DNA of 64,000 nt from Blautia sp. An81. Its GTDB lineage: Bacteria; Bacillota; Clostridia; Lachnospirales; Lachnospiraceae. Positions within the stretch are counted from its first letter, which is position 1; each line of letters opens with the position of its first letter. Position numbers and translations under genes: made by a program. Positions 18,921-26,808 of the stretch are shown piece after piece. The notes below the pieces were generated by a model. That model made no database searches. It worked only from the letters and a program-made list of their open reading frames with translations, and was not told the DNA's origin. The stretch covers positions 62,001-126,000 of the forward strand of contig NZ_NFHH01000009.1 of the NCBI RefSeq assembly GCF_002161285.1, in the 5' to 3' direction.

Positions 18921-20792
18921 TTATTTTTTCCTATAGGTCAGCAGCAGGCTGGAGTTTATGATCACCAGCACAGATCCTGCATTGTGGACGAGAGCGCCTA
19001 CTACGGGGTTCAGGATCCCTGTAATCGCCAGTATGATGGCTGCAAAATTCAAAGTCATGGAGAATGCCAGATTGCATTTGATCGTAGTCATCATCTTTCT
19101 GGACAGAGAAACCAGATGTGGAAGCTCCTTGATGTCATCATTTACCAGAGCAATATCGGCTGCGTCTACAGCAATATCACTTCCCACTCCGCCCATGGCA
19201 ATGCTCACATGGGCTTTTTTCAGTGCAGGAGCATCGTTGATGCCATCTCCGATCATACATACCATTTCTTTTTTTTCCTGGGAAGAGGCTATGTAATTGA
19301 GCTTATCCTCCGGGAGACAGCCGGCATGGACTTTATCAATATGCAGCTGATCAGCAATGGTCCTGGCAGCATTTTCATGATCCCCGGTCATAAGTACGGG
19401 AGTGAGGCCAAGCTGTTTCAGCCTGCTGATCATTTCAGGAGCAGTTTCCCTCAGGGTATCCCAAAGGGCCGCAAATCCGCCGAACCTTTTTTCAATTCCC
19501 AGATAAATAAGAGTGCAGCCCTTTTGTATATAGTCTGCTGCAGAATCCAGGGCTTTTTGAGGTATGGAAATCTGATTCTCCTCCAGGAGAGAGGGATTGC
19601 CTGCCAGCACCTCCACGTGATCTGCCATGGCTTTTACGCCTTTGCCCGGGAGCATGGAAAAGGATTGGGGAGCTTCAGGTGCAGTCTCAGGATAAGACTG
19701 CTTGTATCCCTGGACTACTGCTTTGCCAAGGGGGTGTTCTGAACGAAGCTCAGCTTCGGCGGCAAGAAGGTATAGTTTTTCAGAGGAAATATCCGGTGAG
19801 AAACTTTCTACAGCCGCTACCTGAGGTTTCCCATAAGTGAGGGTTCCTGTCTTGTCAAAGGCAACTTGAGAGACCTGAGCCAGGCGCTCCAGAGCGTCAC
19901 CTTCTCTTACCAGGAAACCATGCTTTGTAGCATTTCCGATGGCCGCCATGATGGCGGTGGGAGTGGCCAGTACCAGGGCACAGGGACAGAAGACTACCAG
20001 TATGGTCACAGCCCGGATGATCTGGCCGGATATCAGCCAGGTAAGAGCTGCAGCAGTCAGAGCGATGACCACGATCCAGGTGGCCCACCGGTCTGCCAGC
20101 CTTACGATCTTGGCCTTTCCGGCATCAGCAGACTGGACCAGACGGATCATCCGCCAGATAGAGCTGTCTTCCCCTACTCTTGAAGCTTTCATATCAAAAG
20201 AACCGAACTGGTTGACCGTTCCGCTGGATACCTCGTCTCCCGGACCTTTGTCTACCGGAAGAGATTCTCCTGTCATAACAGCTTGATCCACGGAGGTCTC
20301 TCCGGATAGGATCACCCCGTCTACAGGGATAGTCTCTCCCGGAAGAACCCGGAGTACATCATTGACAGCCACCTCTTTAGCCGGCAGGAGGATTTCTTTG
20401 CCGTTTAAGATCTTTCGTGCAGTTAAAGGGGTAAGGTGCACCAGCTTTTCAATACCAGCTCTTGCCTTGGCTACAGTAAGTTCTTCTAAAAGAGAACCGA
20501 TCTGCATGATAAAGGCTACTTCGCCGGCGGCAAAGATCTCTCCGATGATCACCGAAGCAATCAGAGCCAGAGATACTAATACGTCTGCTTTAATGTCAAA
20601 ACGTGTGACAAGGCCTTCTATGGCTTCTTTGATGATCGGGATCCCGCAGAGAAGAATGGCGATCCATGCTGTGTTAAAAAGAATACCTTCCGGCTCCAGA
20701 AAACTGATCAGCAGAGAGAGACCGGAGATCACGAGAAATAAAATGCTTCTTTTTGTTTCATTGAGAAACAAGTCTTTCATAGATGAAATCAT
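18921..20792 (-). CDS. P1B-type heavy-metal ATPase, probably copper export
   Basis: This 623-residue membrane pump has about eight helices. Motifs are the metal-site CPC in VVFCPCALVLATPTA, the TGES actuator loop, phosphorylation site FDKTGTLTYGKP, SEHPLGKA and GDGINDAPALKKAHVSIAMG. There is no N-terminal CxxC metal-binding domain. The last helix reads HNAGSVLVIINSS, not the MxxSS of classical CopA or DxG of ZntA, so metal choice cannot be read from motifs alone. Copper(I) is favoured because two CsoR-like operators overlap its promoter and a csoR gene is nearby. SD AAGGAG before ATG. Confidence 0.88.
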   Translation of the reverse strand: MISSMKDLFLNETKRSILFLVISGLSLLISFLEPEGILFNTAWIAILLCGIPIIKEAIEGLVTRFDIKADVLVSLALIASVIIGEIFAAGEVAFIMQIGSLLEELTVAKARAGIEKLVHLTPLTARKILNGKEILLPAKEVAVNDVLRVLPGETIPVDGVILSGETSVDQAVMTGESLPVDKGPGDEVSSGTVNQFGSFDMKASRVGEDSSIWRMIRLVQSADAGKAKIVRLADRWATWIVVIALTAAALTWLISGQIIRAVTILVVFCPCALVLATPTAIMAAIGNATKHGFLVREGDALERLAQVSQVAFDKTGTLTYGKPQVAAVESFSPDISSEKLYLLAAEAELRSEHPLGKAVVQGYKQSYPETAPEAPQSFSMLPGKGVKAMADHVEVLAGNPSLLEENQISIPQKALDSAADYIQKGCTLIYLGIEKRFGGFAALWDTLRETAPEMISRLKQLGLTPVLMTGDHENAARTIADQLHIDKVHAGCLPEDKLNYIASSQEKKEMVCMIGDGINDAPALKKAHVSIAMGGVGSDIAVDAADIALVNDDIKELPHLVSLSRKMMTTIKCNLAFSMTLNFAAIILAITGILNPVVGALVHNAGSVLVIINSSLLLTYRKK

Positions 20793-20814
20793 AGCGCTCC
20801 TTCTTTCTTAAAAT

Positions 20815-20864
20815 ATACATATGGGGGTATATGTATAATATACCCATAGGGGTATATGAGTCAA
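20815..20864 (-). promoter_or_regulatory. ATPase promoter with two CsoR-type operators
   Basis: On the minus strand TTGACT (20864-20859) and TATTAT (20840-20835) are 18 bases apart. Between them lies ATATACCCATAGGGGTATAT (20838-20857), a G/C-tract palindrome with AT flanks as in CsoR/RcnR-family operators. A second site, ACATATGGGGGTATATGT (20817-20834, palindrome extending to 20815-20836), follows at the transcript start. A repressor at either site would block polymerase. Confidence 0.78.
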
Positions 20865-20922
20865 GAGAATTTCAGAGAATTACAGAAGACTTTTGTGAGA
20901 TAATTTTTATATAAAAATTAAA

Positions 20923-20951
20923 TTGACAGAAGACATGGAATGTGGTATGTT
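20923..20951 (+). promoter_or_regulatory. Promoter of the hydrogenase operon
   Basis: TTGACA (20923-20928) and TATGTT (20946-20951) are 17 bases apart; transcription should start near 20958, giving a leader of about 145 bases before the first large gene. Confidence 0.65.
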
Positions 20952-20998
20952 GAATTTAAATAAAGGGTTTTTGCTGCTGACGTATAAAATGGAGTACC

Positions 20999-21055
20999 AT
21001 GATGTGGCAAGAGCTGATAGAGAAGCCGGACGTCTGGGCGACATTTATCGGATAA
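20999..21055 (+). CDS. Possible 18-codon leader peptide of the hydrogenase operon
   Basis: A short frame reads MMWQELIEKPDVWATFIG and stops at TAA 21053-21055. It has a well-placed GGAG 4 bases before the first ATG. The stop codon lies inside the loop of the leader terminator, and the last codons form the 5' arm of that hairpin. A ribosome translating to the end would therefore prevent the terminator from forming. Two Trp codons are notable. No similarity to a known leader peptide is claimed; coding is inferred only from position and ribosome site. Confidence 0.45.
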   Translation: MMWQELIEKPDVWATFIG

Positions 21056-21078
21056 GCGATAAATGCCGCCTTTTTTTT
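21037..21078 (+). terminator. Intrinsic terminator inside the hydrogenase leader
   Basis: GGCGACATTTATCG (21037-21050) pairs with CGATAAATGCCGCC (21057-21070) except one mismatch, loop GATAAG, followed by eight T. It lies downstream of the promoter and upstream of the first structural gene, so it must be bypassed for expression (attenuation). Confidence 0.85.
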
Positions 21079-21103
21079 ATCAGAAGAGAGGAGGAATCTT
21101 TCA

Positions 21104-22942
21104 TTGAGCAGATTAAGTATTATTACACAGAACAAAGCCCAGGCGACAGTAGAAGAACTGTATAAAGACCTGGAAAGACGGATCAGCGCCAGTCCTCCCG
21201 GACTATGTCCTGTGGACCTGGCCTCGTCTTTTTTGAAACTTTGTCATGCCCAGTCCTGTGGAAAGTGTGTACCCTGCAGGGTAGGACTGGGCCAGCTCCA
21301 GAAGCTGATGGAGCAGGTTCTGGACGGACAGGCGGACCTTTCCGTGATCGATCTTATCGAAAAAACCGCACGGAATATTTTTTATTCCGCAGACTGCGCC
21401 ATCGGCTATGAAGCTGCCAGAATGGTTTTAAAAGGAATCCGCGGATTCAGAGATGATTTCGAGGAACATATTTTAAGAGGAAGATGTAAATTTGAACTGA
21501 ACCAGCCGGTTCCCTGTGTATCCCAATGTCCGGCAGGAGTGGATATTCCCGGTTATGTAGCTTTGGTAGCAGAGGGCCGATACGGGGATGCGGTGCGGCT
21601 GATCCGAAAAGATAATCCCCTTCCTGCAGTCTGCGGCCTGATCTGTGAACATCCCTGCGAGGTACGGTGCCGCAGGACCATGGTAGATGATCCGGTAAAT
21701 ATCCGAGGATTGAAACGATTTGCAGTAGATCATGCAGGAGATGTTCCCCTTCCTGTACCGGCGGTGGCTACAGGAAAGAAGGTAGCTGTTATAGGAGGCG
21801 GTCCGGGAGGTATCAGTGCGGCTTATTATCTCACCCTTATGGGACACGAGGTGACCATCTTTGAGCAGAGAAAGAAACTGGGCGGCATGCTCCGCTATGG
21901 AATCCCCAATTACCGTCTGCCAAGAGAGGAACTGGACCGGGAGATCAACCATCTTTTAAGTCTGGGCATTCATGTAAAGACAGAGGTAACGGTGGGAGAG
22001 GATCCCAATATCGCAGATTTAAGAGAAGAGTATGATGCAGTCTATATTGCTATCGGTGCACATATTGACAGAAAGATCGGCATTGAAGGGGAAGAAGCCC
22101 AAGGCGTCATCTCTGCTGTGGAACTTCTCCGGGAAATCGGAGACGACGAGATGCCGGATTTCACAGGAAAGGAAATCGTCGTTATAGGCGGCGGCAACGT
22201 GGCCATGGATGTGGCCCGGTCTGCGGTGCGCCTGGGAGCAAAACGGGTGCGGATCGCATACCGGAGACGGCGGGTAGACATGACTGCTATGGAAGAGGAA
22301 ATCGAGGGAGCCATTGAAGAGGGCTGTGAACTTCTGGATCTTCATGCGCCGTTAAGAATCGAGGTTGATGACCAGGGCCGGGCGGCAGCTTTGTGGGTGC
22401 AGCCTCAGATCATCGGCCCTATGAAACATGGAAGACCGGTTCCCATGGTATCTACAAAAGCGCCTGTGCGTCTTGGCTGTGATATTGTGATCGTGGCCAT
22501 CGGCCAGGGCATTGAATCAAAAGAATTTGAAAAACAGGGAATCCCGGTGAAACGTGGCGTTATCGAGGCTATGAGCTGGAGCGGCGTAAAGACCAAAGAT
22601 ATTACCGGCGTCTTTGCAGGAGGTGACTGTGTTACCGGACCGGCCACGGTTATCCGGGCAATCGCCGCAGGCAAGGTGGCGGCGGCCAATATCGATGAAT
22701 TCCTGGGATACAATCATGTGATCTCCGCAGATGTGGAAATCCCCAGAGTACGTCTGGATGATAACCGCAGCTGCGCCAGAGTAAATATGAAGGTTCGTCA
22801 GGCTTCTGAGAGGATCAAGGACTTTGAGCTGATTGAAGAAGGAATGACCTGTGAAGAGGCTTGTCAGGAAGCCAGAAGATGTATCCGCTGTGATCACTTT
22901 GGATTTGGTATTCTGAAAGGAGGCAGGATTGAAAAATGGTAA
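21104..22942 (+). CDS. NuoF-like iron-sulfur / GltD-like flavoprotein fusion, hydrogenase partner
   Basis: This 612-residue cytoplasmic protein comprises several modules. Residues about 25-115 match the C-terminal 4Fe-4S region of NuoF/HydB (CGKCVPCRVG plus a later Cys). Residues about 125-205 form a GltD-type 4Fe-4S domain (CVSQCPAGVDIPGYV, CGLICEHPCEVRCRR). Residues about 225-560 carry two dinucleotide sites (VIGGGPGGISAAYYL and VIGGGNVAMDVARSA) and the FAGGDCVTGPATVIRAIAAG motif. A Cys-rich tail ends CEEACQEARRCIRCDHFGFG. It likely exchanges electrons between NAD(P)H and the hydrogenase encoded next. The start is TTG 21104 behind GAGGAGG. It overlaps hydA by 7 bases. Confidence 0.85.
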   Translation: MSRLSIITQNKAQATVEELYKDLERRISASPPGLCPVDLASSFLKLCHAQSCGKCVPCRVGLGQLQKLMEQVLDGQADLSVIDLIEKTARNIFYSADCAIGYEAARMVLKGIRGFRDDFEEHILRGRCKFELNQPVPCVSQCPAGVDIPGYVALVAEGRYGDAVRLIRKDNPLPAVCGLICEHPCEVRCRRTMVDDPVNIRGLKRFAVDHAGDVPLPVPAVATGKKVAVIGGGPGGISAAYYLTLMGHEVTIFEQRKKLGGMLRYGIPNYRLPREELDREINHLLSLGIHVKTEVTVGEDPNIADLREEYDAVYIAIGAHIDRKIGIEGEEAQGVISAVELLREIGDDEMPDFTGKEIVVIGGGNVAMDVARSAVRLGAKRVRIAYRRRRVDMTAMEEEIEGAIEEGCELLDLHAPLRIEVDDQGRAAALWVQPQIIGPMKHGRPVPMVSTKAPVRLGCDIVIVAIGQGIESKEFEKQGIPVKRGVIEAMSWSGVKTKDITGVFAGGDCVTGPATVIRAIAAGKVAAANIDEFLGYNHVISADVEIPRVRLDDNRSCARVNMKVRQASERIKDFELIEEGMTCEEACQEARRCIRCDHFGFGILKGGRIEKW

Positions 22943-24669
22943 AACTGACGATTAACGGAAAAAACGTGGAAGTAAAGGAAGGAACCACTATTTTAGACGC
23001 TGCGTCTCAGGCCGGGATCCGGATTCCAACCCTGTGCTTCCTGAAAGATATTAATGAAATCGGCGCCTGCCGTGTCTGTGTGGTAGAGGTAAAGGACTGT
23101 GCAAAGCTGGTGACTGCCTGCAACAATGAAGTGTGGGACGGTATGGAAGTGTTTACCAACAGTCCCAAAGTCCGGGAGAGCCGGAGAAATAACGTGGAAC
23201 TGATTCTGTCACAGCATGACTGCAAATGCGCCACCTGTGTGCGGAGCGGCAACTGCAGCCTTCAGACCATTTCCAATGATCTGGGGATCCTGGATCTGCC
23301 CTTTGAGATTGAACTGCCCAGGTCCCGGTGGCCTATGGAATTTCCTCTGATCCGTGATGCGGGAAAATGTATCAAGTGTATGCGCTGTGTGCAGGTCTGT
23401 GATAAGATACAAAGCCTGAATATCTGGGATGTGGCAGGAACCGGATCCAGGACAACGGTAGATGTTTCCAGAAACAGGAAGATCAATGAATCTGACTGTG
23501 CTCTCTGCGGCCAGTGCATTACCCATTGCCCGGTAGGAGCATTAAGGGAAAGAGATGACCGCCGCAGGGTCCTGGATGCCCTGGCAGATCCAGAAAAGAT
23601 CACAGTGGTCCAGCTTGCTCCGGCAGTCCGCACTTCCTGGGGAGAGTCTTTCGGCCTGTCCCGGGAGTTTGCAACCGTTAAAAGACTGGTAGCTGCTCTG
23701 CGGCAGATTGGATTTGATTATATTTTCGATACCAATTTCAGCGCAGACCTGACCATCATGGAAGAGGGCAGTGAATTTCTGGAGAGACTGAAAAAAGGCG
23801 ATCTGGAGAAATACCCCATGTTTACTTCCTGCTGCCCCGGCTGGGTAAGATTTATGAAATCCCAGTATCCGGATATGGTGGATCAGCTGTCCAGCGCAAA
23901 ATCTCCCCAGCAGATGTTTGGGGCAGTGGCAAAATCCTATTATGCCCAGCTTTTGGGAGTGGATCCCTCCAGGATCTTTTCCCTGTCTATCATGCCCTGT
24001 ATTGCAAAAAAACATGAATGCGATATTCCGGTGATGAACGACGCTGGCGCCGGGCAGGATGTAGATGCAGTGCTGACTACCAGAGAGGTTGTCCGCCTGA
24101 TCCGTTCTGAACATATTGATCCTTCCAGACTGGAAGAGGAGGAATTCGATACGCCTCTGGGAACCGGAACCGGAGCAGGGGTTATTTTCGGAGCTACCGG
24201 CGGTGTCATGGAAGCAGCTCTGCGTACTGCCTATTATCTGGTAACAGGAAGAAACCCGGATCCGGACTCTTTTAAAAAGGTCAGGGGAATGGAAGGATGG
24301 AAAGAAGCAGAATTCAATCTGGCAGGACAGACCATCCGGGTGGCGGTTGCCAGCGGACTGGGCAATACAAGAAAACTGATGAAGGCTATCCGGAAAGGCA
24401 GAGTAAAATATGATTTCGTAGAGATCATGGCCTGTCCCGGCGGCTGCACCGGCGGCGGAGGGCAGCCTATCAAGGACGGAGAAGAATTGTCTGAAGTGAG
24501 AAACACGGTGCTTTACGGGCTGGATAAAGTAAACAATCTGCGTTTTTCCCATGAGAATCCTTCCGTGATCAAATGCTATCAGGATTACCTGGGAGCGCCT
24601 CTTTCTGAAACGGCCCACCATCTCCTTCATACGGATCACCATGCATGGAAGATGCCTGGGGAAGAATGA
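22936..24669 (+). CDS. hydA: [FeFe]-hydrogenase catalytic subunit
   Basis: This 577-residue iron-sulfur enzyme produces or consumes H2. Order: N-terminal 2Fe-2S ferredoxin domain (CFLKDINEIGACRVCVVEV), a His/Cys 4Fe-4S segment (HDCKCATCVRSGNC), two 4Fe-4S motifs (CIKCMRCVQVC and CALCGQCITHCPVG), then the H-cluster domain with TSCCPGWVRF, MPCIAKKHECD and the C-terminal ACPGGCTGGGGQP. All H-cluster cysteines are present, so the enzyme should be active when the HydEFG maturases (not in this window) are supplied. It is co-transcribed with the preceding NuoF/GltD-like partner, which suggests an NAD(P)-linked soluble hydrogenase. The long minus-strand frame across it is a shadow. Confidence 0.95.
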   Translation: MVKLTINGKNVEVKEGTTILDAASQAGIRIPTLCFLKDINEIGACRVCVVEVKDCAKLVTACNNEVWDGMEVFTNSPKVRESRRNNVELILSQHDCKCATCVRSGNCSLQTISNDLGILDLPFEIELPRSRWPMEFPLIRDAGKCIKCMRCVQVCDKIQSLNIWDVAGTGSRTTVDVSRNRKINESDCALCGQCITHCPVGALRERDDRRRVLDALADPEKITVVQLAPAVRTSWGESFGLSREFATVKRLVAALRQIGFDYIFDTNFSADLTIMEEGSEFLERLKKGDLEKYPMFTSCCPGWVRFMKSQYPDMVDQLSSAKSPQQMFGAVAKSYYAQLLGVDPSRIFSLSIMPCIAKKHECDIPVMNDAGAGQDVDAVLTTREVVRLIRSEHIDPSRLEEEEFDTPLGTGTGAGVIFGATGGVMEAALRTAYYLVTGRNPDPDSFKKVRGMEGWKEAEFNLAGQTIRVAVASGLGNTRKLMKAIRKGRVKYDFVEIMACPGGCTGGGGQPIKDGEELSEVRNTVLYGLDKVNNLRFSHENPSVIKCYQDYLGAPLSETAHHLLHTDHHAWKMPGEE

Positions 24670-24741
24670 GAGAGTGCACAGCACGTAGTAATCCGTAGGT
24701 ATCATAGTTAGGGGCTTTTGCCCCCAACATCATAGGATAAG

Positions 24742-24897
24742 AAAGGAGCTGTCGCATTAATCAAAATCGAGAATATTTATACATTTTATTGCTCAGTCTG
24801 TGCCGCTTTGAGCCTATGGTCTCAAAGCTATGCTCGACAAATTCGCATAAAATGTATAAATATTCCTGACATATGACTAATGCGACAGCCCCTTTTC
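24742..24897. repeat. Long imperfect inverted repeat, second member of the structured repeat family
   Basis: Outer arms GGAGCTGTCGCATTA and TAATGCGACAGCCCC, and inner arms AATATTTATACATTTTAT and ATAAAATGTATAAATATT, flank a core of about 58 bases that itself contains CTTTGAG/CTCAAAG. It sits between convergent hydA and csoR, so it can terminate both. It shares GGAGCTG, CAT-AATCAAA and TCGAGAATATTT with the 18847-18903 terminator. No reading frame inside is convincing. Confidence 0.75.
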
Positions 24898-24930
24898 TGT
24901 ACGTCTATAAAAATGTTTATCAGGACGGGT

Positions 24931-25206
24931 TTAGGACATTCGGGAGAAATGTTCGATGGCTTTGGCGAATTCTGCAATGGTCTTATCTGCATCGCCATGT
25001 TCGATGCCGTCTCTTACACAGTGATTTAAATGGCCCTCCAGAACCACCTGCCCTACCTTGTGCAGGGCACTTTTGGCGGCGTTTATCTGTATCAGAACAT
25101 CCTCACAGGGAACATCCTCATCAATCATTTTGTCTATAGCATTCAACTGTCCCATGATCTTCTTCATGCGCCGGTGAAGGTTGGGAGCATCCATACATTG
25201 TTTCAT
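24931..25206 (-). CDS. csoR: CsoR-family copper-sensing repressor
   Basis: This 91-residue all-helical DNA-binding protein of the CsoR/RcnR family (DUF156) carries metal-site residues Cys34, His59 and Cys63. The spacing (25 and 4) equals the Cys-His-Cys site of the copper sensor CsoR, arguing for Cu(I) over Ni/Co or persulfide sensing. Its likely targets are the two palindromes at the P-type ATPase promoter 4 kb away, with the hydrogenase genes between. An extended -10 element (TGCTATAAT on the minus strand, 25248-25240) lies just upstream. No CsoR-type palindrome was seen at its own promoter. Confidence 0.9.
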   Translation of the reverse strand: MKQCMDAPNLHRRMKKIMGQLNAIDKMIDEDVPCEDVLIQINAAKSALHKVGQVVLEGHLNHCVRDGIEHGDADKTIAEFAKAIEHFSRMS

Positions 25207-25476
25207 TATCGGTACCTGCCTTTCTCAAAGAATAAAGATATTATAGCACCTGCCAGGAATTATGGGAAGAAGAGATACTTTAAAGAAAGACTATAAATAT
25301 ACACCGGCTTGCTCTAAAAGCGTGTTATTTATACGATTGATAATGGCCGCTATATAATTTGTGTTGCAGATATTGGCAATAGAGGGGATGTTTACAAAAG
25401 ATATTGATGAAGTGATTACTAATAGGCAGGGCACAGTACAATCTGACTGTGTCTTGCTTCTTTTATAAGAAAATCC
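25207..25476. other. Intergenic stretch with a terminator-like hairpin
   Basis: No convincing gene is present. GCAGGGCACAGT (25426-25437) can pair with ACTGTGTCTTGC (25446-25457) followed by TTCTTTT, a plausible terminator. A short frame starting ATG 25388 ends inside this hairpin and may be a remnant or chance. Confidence 0.4.
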
Positions 25477-25507
25477 TTGACTTAGAGCAGGGTACAGGTT
25501 GTATGCT
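25477..25507 (+). promoter_or_regulatory. MerR-type promoter with 19-base spacer
   Basis: TTGACT (25477-25482) and TATGCT (25502-25507) are separated by 19 bases, the overlong spacing typical of promoters activated by MerR-family regulators. CTTAGAG at the start of the spacer resembles NmlR/AdhR-type half-sites. The MerR gene follows directly, indicating self-regulation. Confidence 0.65.
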
Positions 25508-25542
25508 TATAGCAATAATATTCTAAAGAAAGGATGAAGACT

Positions 25543-25944
25543 ATGACCATAGCAGAAGTCAGCAAAAAATATGATATTTCCCAGGACACCCTTCGTTATT
25601 ATGAGCGGATCGGACTGATCCCGCCAGTTCCCAGGACAAAAAGCGGAATACGAAATTACGACGAGGCTTCCTGCGGCTGGGTGGAAATGATGAAGTGTAT
25701 GAGAAAAGCAGGCGTACAGATTGAGGCCCTTATAGAGTATGTGGACCTTTTTCAGAAGGGAGACGATACCATTGAGGCCAGAAAAAATATCCTGGTGGAC
25801 CAGAGAGAGCAGCTGATATCCCGGATGGAAGAAATGCAGGAATCTCTGGAACGGCTGAATCAGAAAATCGAGAACTATGACCGGGATATGAGAAATGCAG
25901 AGAAACGTTTAAGAGACCTGGAAGAAAAAAGACAGGGAGCATGA
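25543..25944 (+). CDS. MerR-family transcriptional regulator
   Basis: This is a regulator of about 133 residues. The winged helix-turn-helix TIAEVSKKYDISQDTLRYYE is followed by RIGLIPP and NYDEASCGWVEMMKCMRKAG, typical of the AdhR/NmlR/TipAL branch, then a long dimerisation coiled coil (residues about 78-130, heptads of Leu/Ile with many Glu/Arg). Cysteines are at the CGWVEMMKC segment; whether they sense thiol or aldehyde stress as in NmlR cannot be told. ATG 25543 has AAAGGA at good distance; ATG 25534 lies too close to it. The stop overlaps the next gene by 4 bases. Confidence 0.85.
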   Translation: MTIAEVSKKYDISQDTLRYYERIGLIPPVPRTKSGIRNYDEASCGWVEMMKCMRKAGVQIEALIEYVDLFQKGDDTIEARKNILVDQREQLISRMEEMQESLERLNQKIENYDRDMRNAEKRLRDLEEKRQGA

Positions 25945-26786
25945 AATTCAATATTATGAAGGAGAACCCCATGGAAAATCTGGAAGGAATCTGCAGCCGT
26001 ATTGGTCTGCAGGAAGAGGTAAGAGAGAAGATTTCAGAGATAGAACAGAAGAGCGAACTATCCTGGGCAGAAAAGGAAATCCCTGCTCTTACCGAGGAAA
26101 AAAACTGGAAGAAAGCAAGAGAGGAACTGAAGAAAAATCTGGGAGAAGACCCCAATGGAATGAAAATGCTGTTCTGTATGCTGAAAGCTGCGGTGATTTC
26201 CTGGGAAAAATATCAGAAGAAAGGCATAGAACCGGAAATTTTTGATGAGACAATGAAATGCTTTTCCAGATTTGTGGGAGAACACAGAATCAGCTATGGC
26301 TCCTATGGCTTTGACCGGGATTTCTGGACTGGAAGACAGCTTTCCCTCCAGCTTTTCAGGATTGGAGAACTGGAATATGAAAAGGTGGAGGATGAAAAAG
26401 AGGGCAGATATATTTCAATCCATATACCTTCAGATGCAGATATGAAAGAAGAAAATCTCAGGAAGTCTCTTCAGGAGGCTGGGGAATTTTTTCAGAAATA
26501 TTACCCTGGGTGGAGTCGGCTCCCATATAAATGCTGTTCCTGGCTCCTCAGCCCTGTCTTAAAGGGCCTTCTGGGAGAGGGTTCCAGAATACTGGCTTTC
26601 CAGGATATGTTCCAGATAGAAGAAGTCTATCAAGACTCTGATGCATTTCTGGAATGGGTGTTTAAAAGAAAAGATATTCCTCTGGAAAAACTGCCCGAAA
26701 ACACTTCTCTTCAGAGGAATATAAAAGCCCATCTCCTCTCCGGAGGCTGGGTAGGAGAAGGGATGGGCAGACTGATAGAAATCTAG
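25941..26786 (+). CDS. GNAT_C-type (acyltransferase-like) protein of unknown role
   Basis: This 281-residue cytoplasmic protein resembles the Clostridia family annotated as acyltransferase domain-containing (DUF5596, with GNAT_C fold). Recognisable parts are FGEDPNGMKMLFCMLKAA-like helices, FVGEHRISYGSYGFDRDFWTGRQ, and ISIHIPSDADM. The true reaction is unknown. It overlaps the MerR gene (ATGA), so the two form one unit and the regulator probably controls it. An internal ATG at 25971 could also start it. Confidence 0.65.
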   Translation: MKFNIMKENPMENLEGICSRIGLQEEVREKISEIEQKSELSWAEKEIPALTEEKNWKKAREELKKNLGEDPNGMKMLFCMLKAAVISWEKYQKKGIEPEIFDETMKCFSRFVGEHRISYGSYGFDRDFWTGRQLSLQLFRIGELEYEKVEDEKEGRYISIHIPSDADMKEENLRKSLQEAGEFFQKYYPGWSRLPYKCCSWLLSPVLKGLLGEGSRILAFQDMFQIEEVYQDSDAFLEWVFKRKDIPLEKLPENTSLQRNIKAHLLSGGWVGEGMGRLIEI

Positions 26787-26808
26787 CCCAGAGCTGGCCG
26801 GGACAGAG

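Noticed and set aside
18888-19742. 284-residue frame opposite the P-type ATPase
   Set aside because: Shadow of a gene with all P-type motifs on the other strand; begins inside the terminator arm.
20923-21165. 80-residue frame over the hydrogenase promoter
   Set aside because: It starts within the promoter, runs through the terminator and overlaps the true gene start in another frame.
23542-24705. 387-residue open frame opposite the hydrogenase gene
   Set aside because: It mirrors hydA codons, has no ribosome site or family motifs, and is rich in residues typical of antisense frames (His, Ser, Cys, Arg).
25388-25468. Short frame before the MerR promoter
   Set aside because: Only about 26 codons, no clear family, and its end coincides with a terminator-like hairpin; evidence too weak for a gene.
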